A DNA stretch of 26,994 bases. Source: Lachnoclostridium sp. UBA5725. GTDB taxonomy: Bacteria > Bacillota > Clostridia > Lachnospirales > Lachnospiraceae. The position numbers were made by a program, and so were the translations under genes. Position 1 is the first letter of the stretch. Every line of letters begins with the position of its first letter. The notes below the pieces were generated by a model. It saw only the letters and a program-made list of their open reading frames with translations. It was not told where the DNA came from and did not search any database. This document shows, in pieces, positions 24,062 to 26,994 of the stretch. The stretch spans positions 1-26,994 of the forward strand of contig DIGJ01000004.1 of assembly GCA_002419585.1 (NCBI GenBank), written 5' to 3'.

Positions 24062-25289
24062 AAAATTCTTTTTCTTTTTTGTCATCTTGATCACTCATAT
24101 AATGATAGGTAACTGTCATTCCATCTTCCATGGTAGCAACGCCGATTATGTGCCTCGCATAAGAAACTACGGGTGGAATGAACAGCATATTTCGTATTCC
24201 ATATGGACCATATACATTTGGAATATCTAGCTTCGCCAAATTGGTGATGCCAAGGTCTCTTGTTTTCCCCTTGGTATATCCTAAAACCCGGGCTAGCTTT
24301 TGCGTTGTTTTATTCTGATACAACCCGTAGGTATGCACAAGTAGAGAATCCACCAAGGTCGGTATAAACAATGGCATATACTGCAAAATGAAATATTTCA
24401 TAACCGGTCGATTCAGCTTTTTATAAATCTTTCGATGCAAGCGTCTGGCATTTTCGTCAAAGGATATGTTATCCGAGAAGGTCAGATCAACACTGATTCC
24501 CGTTGCCTGATTTGACATGCACCGATTTCCATCTATTCTGGCATCAACCGCCATTCCTATGGTATGTTGATTTCTATTTGCTTCCAAAAAGGCAGTTGCA
24601 AGGAAACTATTCATCGATACCCCTATCGCTTTCGCATGTGCACGAATCTGGTCTACCATATCTTTTGAAAAATGTTCATAGACGATTACCGAACTACGTT
24701 CCTTCCAATAAACATTGTGAGTGTGGTAATAATCCTCCCATGAAAATTCATGACCCGTCTTTTTCCATTTTCTATTGAAGGAATTTGCATGCATTTTATA
24801 GAAAAATGGTAACGCTGATTTTGGTGGAAAGCTATCCTTTGTTATCAGATACAATGCTTTCTCGACTAAATCCTCTCCACTCAAAGCTTTCATTACATCC
24901 TCTATAAAATATGTAATCGACTTTCCATCTCCCACTAAATGATGCGCCATGATAAAAAGAGACGTCTCCTCCTCACTGGATATGATAAATACCCGCATCA
25001 TCTCTCCTTTATCGATGGCAAATGGGATTTTCTCATTTGACCTGATAATTGTTTTCCAGTCATCCGCTGTCACGGTTACCTTGCAGCCGGATTCTTCCAT
25101 TCTTTCATAGCATGCGTTGCCTTTTTCTAGCACAATCTTTGACATGGTAGCTTCATTTGCCAGAAAGGCTTTCTTTACTGCACAAATCAGCTGATCCGTT
25201 GACGGGTTTCCGGTAATCTGTACGAGAAACTCAATATATATATTGGGTTCAAATAAATCTGCCCTTTCTGAATATATGTAATTTTTCAT
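24018..25289 (-). CDS. HHxxxDG condensation/acyltransferase-like protein
   Basis: This standalone protein of about 423 residues has the active-site motif HHLVGDG (116-122) of the chloramphenicol-acetyltransferase-like superfamily, which includes NRPS condensation domains, Pap-type acyltransferases and wax-ester/DGAT enzymes. The second His is the expected base. The first half (about 1-190) carries the motif; the second half (about 200-420) should complete the two-lobed fold. It would join an acyl thioester to an alcohol or amine. No carrier protein or adenylation gene is in the window, so an acyl-CoA or external carrier donor is likely. The start at 25289 has AAGGAG at 7 nt. A frame 13 codons longer begins inside a tandem repeat and is rejected. 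It is probably cotranscribed with the dehydrogenase. Confidence 0.8.
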   Translation of the reverse strand: MKNYIYSERADLFEPNIYIEFLVQITGNPSTDQLICAVKKAFLANEATMSKIVLEKGNACYERMEESGCKVTVTADDWKTIIRSNEKIPFAIDKGEMMRVFIISSEEETSLFIMAHHLVGDGKSITYFIEDVMKALSGEDLVEKALYLITKDSFPPKSALPFFYKMHANSFNRKWKKTGHEFSWEDYYHTHNVYWKERSSVIVYEHFSKDMVDQIRAHAKAIGVSMNSFLATAFLEANRNQHTIGMAVDARIDGNRCMSNQATGISVDLTFSDNISFDENARRLHRKIYKKLNRPVMKYFILQYMPLFIPTLVDSLLVHTYGLYQNKTTQKLARVLGYTKGKTRDLGITNLAKLDIPNVYGPYGIRNMLFIPPVVSYARHIIGVATMEDGMTVTYHYMSDQDDKKEKEFFSNSLSWLLAAVSP

Positions 25290-25311
25290 ATTAAAACTCC
25301 TTAACGGTTCC

Positions 25312-25396
25312 TTTGCTACTCTAGGCATTTTGCTACTCTAGGTATTTTGCTATTCCAAGTATTTTTGCTGCTCTAGTTATTTTATTACTCCAAGTA
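25312..25396 (-). repeat. 17-bp tandem repeat built on the dehydrogenase stop codon
   Basis: Five units of 16-18 bp (plus-strand ends at 25327, 25344, 25361, 25379, 25396) run from the last codons of the dehydrogenase gene into the gap before the acyltransferase gene. On the minus strand the consensus is close to TACCTAGAGTAGCAAAA. The first unit contains the gene's own Tyr-Leu-Glu-stop. Copies differ at a few positions, so the array is not recent. Confidence 0.85.
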
Positions 25397-26152
25397 TTTT
25401 TCGAGGCTTCGAGCATACGATTGCATCACCATTTTTTGTGGGAACACCTTTACAAACAAATGCATACCTTTGACAAAAAGTGTGCATACAGACATATCTT
25501 TTCCCCTTTTTGCATCCTTCATGGCTTTGTCTGCTACTCGCTTTGCAGTTACCAATGCTGGGAAATTGATAGGCTCCCCGTTGCTTTCCTTCATAAGCAA
25601 ATCGGTATCTACCCAACCAGGACAAACCGAGGTAACCGTAATTCCGGTGCTTTTTAATTCTAAGTTGAGAGCCCTTGAATAGCTTCGAACGAATGCTTTT
25701 GTTGCCGCATATAGATTGATATATGCCACCGGCTGGAAGGAGGCCTGGGATGAAATATTCAAAATTCTGCTTCCTCGTTTCATGTAAGGAATGCATAATG
25801 CACACAAAGCGGCTACTGCACTACAGTTAATCGTGATGGTTGCTTCTATTTCTTCCACGGAGAAATCCTGATACGTCCCCATCTTTCCAATTCCAGCATT
25901 GTTCACTAAATAAACGATCTCCGGACTCTGATCTAGTAAAAGTTCTCTAATTGAATGTACCTGTTCACTTTGTGTTAAGTCCCTTGAAAAAATCAACACA
26001 CGATTCCCTAATTCCTGCTTTAATTCCTTTAGTTTTTCCTGATTTCTTGCAATTGCCCATATTTCATCCAGATCTTCTTGTAGCATAAGCTTCACAAATT
26101 CCTTGCCCAGTCCTCCACTGGCCCCTGTTACGATCGCAACTCTTTTTCCCAT
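25385..26152 (-). CDS. short-chain dehydrogenase/reductase (SDR)
   Basis: This 255-residue classical SDR has the cofactor motif TGASGGLG (9-16), NNAG (84-87), catalytic Ser135 (NISSQAS), Tyr148 and Lys152 (YAATK), and a PGWVDT segment after the active site. The C-terminal 50 residues (VCTLFVKGMHLFVKVFPQK) are hydrophobic and basic and may touch membranes or a lipid substrate. It interconverts a ketone and an alcohol with NAD(P)H. Family neighbours act on fatty acyl, sterol or sugar substrates, so specificity is open. GGGAGGA lies 9 nt before the ATG. It lies between a TetR gene and an acyltransferase gene on the same strand and is flanked by tandem repeats on both sides. Confidence 0.9.
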   Translation of the reverse strand: MGKRVAIVTGASGGLGKEFVKLMLQEDLDEIWAIARNQEKLKELKQELGNRVLIFSRDLTQSEQVHSIRELLLDQSPEIVYLVNNAGIGKMGTYQDFSVEEIEATITINCSAVAALCALCIPYMKRGSRILNISSQASFQPVAYINLYAATKAFVRSYSRALNLELKSTGITVTSVCPGWVDTDLLMKESNGEPINFPALVTAKRVADKAMKDAKRGKDMSVCTLFVKGMHLFVKVFPQKMVMQSYARSLEKYLE

Positions 26153-26159
26153 ATATTTG

Positions 26160-26218
26160 ATTCCTCCCTAAGTATGTATCTGAACTTAAAATCCTTCCTG
26201 CGCATGTATTTGTACTTA
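26160..26218 (-). repeat. 29-bp imperfect tandem duplication in the SDR leader
   Basis: 26160-26188 and 26190-26218 match at 22 of 29 positions. On the minus strand both copies read TAAGT-CA-ATACAT and end in an SD-like purine run (AGGAAGGA and AGGGAGGA). The downstream copy supplies the working RBS of the dehydrogenase. Confidence 0.65.
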
Positions 26219-26273
26219 TTTGCGCTTTTAAGCTTGTGCTGCAAATTACGCATTCACAAAACAGTTATCCTTT

Positions 26274-26870
26274 TTACTTTAAAACGGTTCGTTCCAAATC
26301 CGCCGTACTAATCATTTCGTACTCCGTGGTAAAGAGCTTCTTTAGTGCATACAAATACACAACTCCCCAATAATAATCGGCTAGTTTTAGCGGTGTCCCG
26401 TTAACGACGGTCCCCTCCTTTTGTCCCTGTTCCAAAATTTTTACCATATAGGTATAGAGTAGGGATTGATAGGTCGTCTCATCCGAAGAGCTTCCGTTAT
26501 CCTGTTCTAGAAGCATCTGTGTGTTGAGAGCCATCATTCCTGCGAAGCTCTCACTTTTCTCTAATTGTTTCAGTACAGATTCTGATAGTTGATGTATTTT
26601 TATCTTTGCTGGTATCGGCAGCTGTGCAAGCAATTTTAGTTCCTTAATATCTTTTTCACTTGCTGCCATTTTACGAATTTCCTGAAATAGTTCTTCCTTG
26701 GATTCAAAATAAAGATAAATCGTCCCCTGTCCTATTCCAATATACTTTGCAAGGTCACTGATCTTCGTTCCAGTAAATCCATTCCTTGCAAAATATAACA
26801 TCGACTGATGCAATATCTTATCTCTCATTTGCATCCTTATTTCTTCACATTGTTGTGCTGATTTTGGCAT
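26274..26870 (-). CDS. TetR/AcrR family regulator
   Basis: This 198-residue regulator has an N-terminal TetR helix-turn-helix (TKISDLAKYIGIGQGTIYLYFESKEELF, about 35-62) and a helical C-terminal ligand-binding domain (about 75-195). It is the first gene of a probable operon with the dehydrogenase and the acyltransferase; the gap to the dehydrogenase is 121 nt with no terminator. The ATG has TTAGGAG at 6-nt spacing. A near-consensus promoter with a palindrome at its start site suggests that it represses its own operon in response to an unknown, possibly lipid-like, ligand. Confidence 0.92.
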   Translation of the reverse strand: MPKSAQQCEEIRMQMRDKILHQSMLYFARNGFTGTKISDLAKYIGIGQGTIYLYFESKEELFQEIRKMAASEKDIKELKLLAQLPIPAKIKIHQLSESVLKQLEKSESFAGMMALNTQMLLEQDNGSSSDETTYQSLLYTYMVKILEQGQKEGTVVNGTPLKLADYYWGVVYLYALKKLFTTEYEMISTADLERTVLK

Positions 26871-26893
26871 AGTTTACTCCTAAGCTTCTTATG

Positions 26894-26911
26894 AATGAAT
26901 ATTTGTTCATT
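26894..26911. promoter_or_regulatory. TetR autoregulatory operator candidate
   Basis: AATGAA-6 nt-TTCATT is a perfect inverted repeat spanning the expected transcription start (about 7-10 nt downstream of the -10 box) of the TetR gene at 26870. The size and position suit a TetR dimer. Confidence 0.6.
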
Positions 26912-26915
26912 GATA

Positions 26916-26944
26916 AATATAACACTATTTTCCTGTTTGGTCAA
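26916..26944 (-). promoter_or_regulatory. sigma-A promoter of the TetR-SDR-acyltransferase operon
   Basis: On the minus strand, TTGACC (26944-26939), exactly 17 nt, then TATATT (26921-26916). It lies about 45 nt before the TetR start codon. Nothing else is seen between here and the window end. Confidence 0.8.
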
Positions 26945-26994
26945 GAAATTATTACAAAAAAATACCAGCTATATGCCCCATTTCTGATAATGTC

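Noticed and set aside
25290..25328. 13-residue extension of the acyltransferase
   Set aside because: It begins in a degenerate copy of the 17-bp repeat and lacks an SD, whereas the start at 25289 has AAGGAG at 7 nt.
25312..25396. CRISPR-like array
   Set aside because: The units are head-to-tail with no spacers, include the gene's own stop codon, and no cas gene is present.

Overview
The window looks like chromosomal DNA from an A+T-rich, Gram-positive anaerobe of the Clostridia, most likely a Lachnospiraceae-type gut or soil organism. The evidence is strong AGGAGG-type ribosome binding sites, frequent TTG/GTG starts, near-consensus sigma-A promoters, MBG/BIG2-type surface proteins, a LytTR-DUF3021-ABC module, and an old-yellow-enzyme/class III CoA-transferase pair resembling bile-acid (bai) enzymes. 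No rRNA, tRNA, CRISPR array, transposase or phage gene was seen. The species assignment is inference.

Layout. 1-470: no gene, but a roughly 250-nt imperfect palindrome. 471-3690: a C45 (Ntn-hydrolase) acyltransferase-like protein, an AraC/GyrI-like regulator, and a divergent EamA transporter. 3770-7036 (minus): a four-gene operon of LytTR regulator, DUF3021 membrane protein, ABC ATPase and FtsX-type permease, ending in a clear terminator. Upstream of it lie a 22-bp perfect hairpin and the first 27 codons of a GNAT acetyltransferase. 7607-10291 (plus): a large exported Ig-like surface protein whose best ribosome binding site points to another frame, joined to the main frame by an A AAA AAG slippery site. 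10314-13317 (minus): a secreted propeller-like protein with a hairpin between SD and start codon, and a cluster of a zinc-ribbon membrane protein, a 26-residue membrane peptide and a DUF4428-type zinc/coiled-coil protein. 13557-15851: RecQ helicase. 16063-17797: ECF sigma factor with membrane anti-sigma factor. 17932-19102: a P-loop kinase-like protein and a 56-residue polar protein, separated by a second 250-nt imperfect palindrome.

19218-26870 is the most coherent metabolic segment. A bai-like flavoenzyme (OYE + 4Fe-4S + FAD/NAD domains) and a membrane-anchored, rearranged class III CoA-transferase share a perfect-consensus promoter. That promoter is divergent from a TetR gene. Converging on that TetR gene is a second cluster: TetR, short-chain dehydrogenase and HHxxxDG condensation-type acyltransferase. 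The enzyme types (CoA transfer, enoate reduction, keto/hydroxy interconversion, ester or amide formation) would fit processing of an unsaturated acyl, aryl or steroid-like substrate, but the substrate cannot be read from the sequence.

A recurring oddity is local repetition at gene ends. The last codons plus stop of the anti-sigma gene are iterated as a 12-bp tandem repeat. Those of the dehydrogenase gene are iterated as a 17-bp tandem repeat. The leader of the dehydrogenase gene is itself duplicated.
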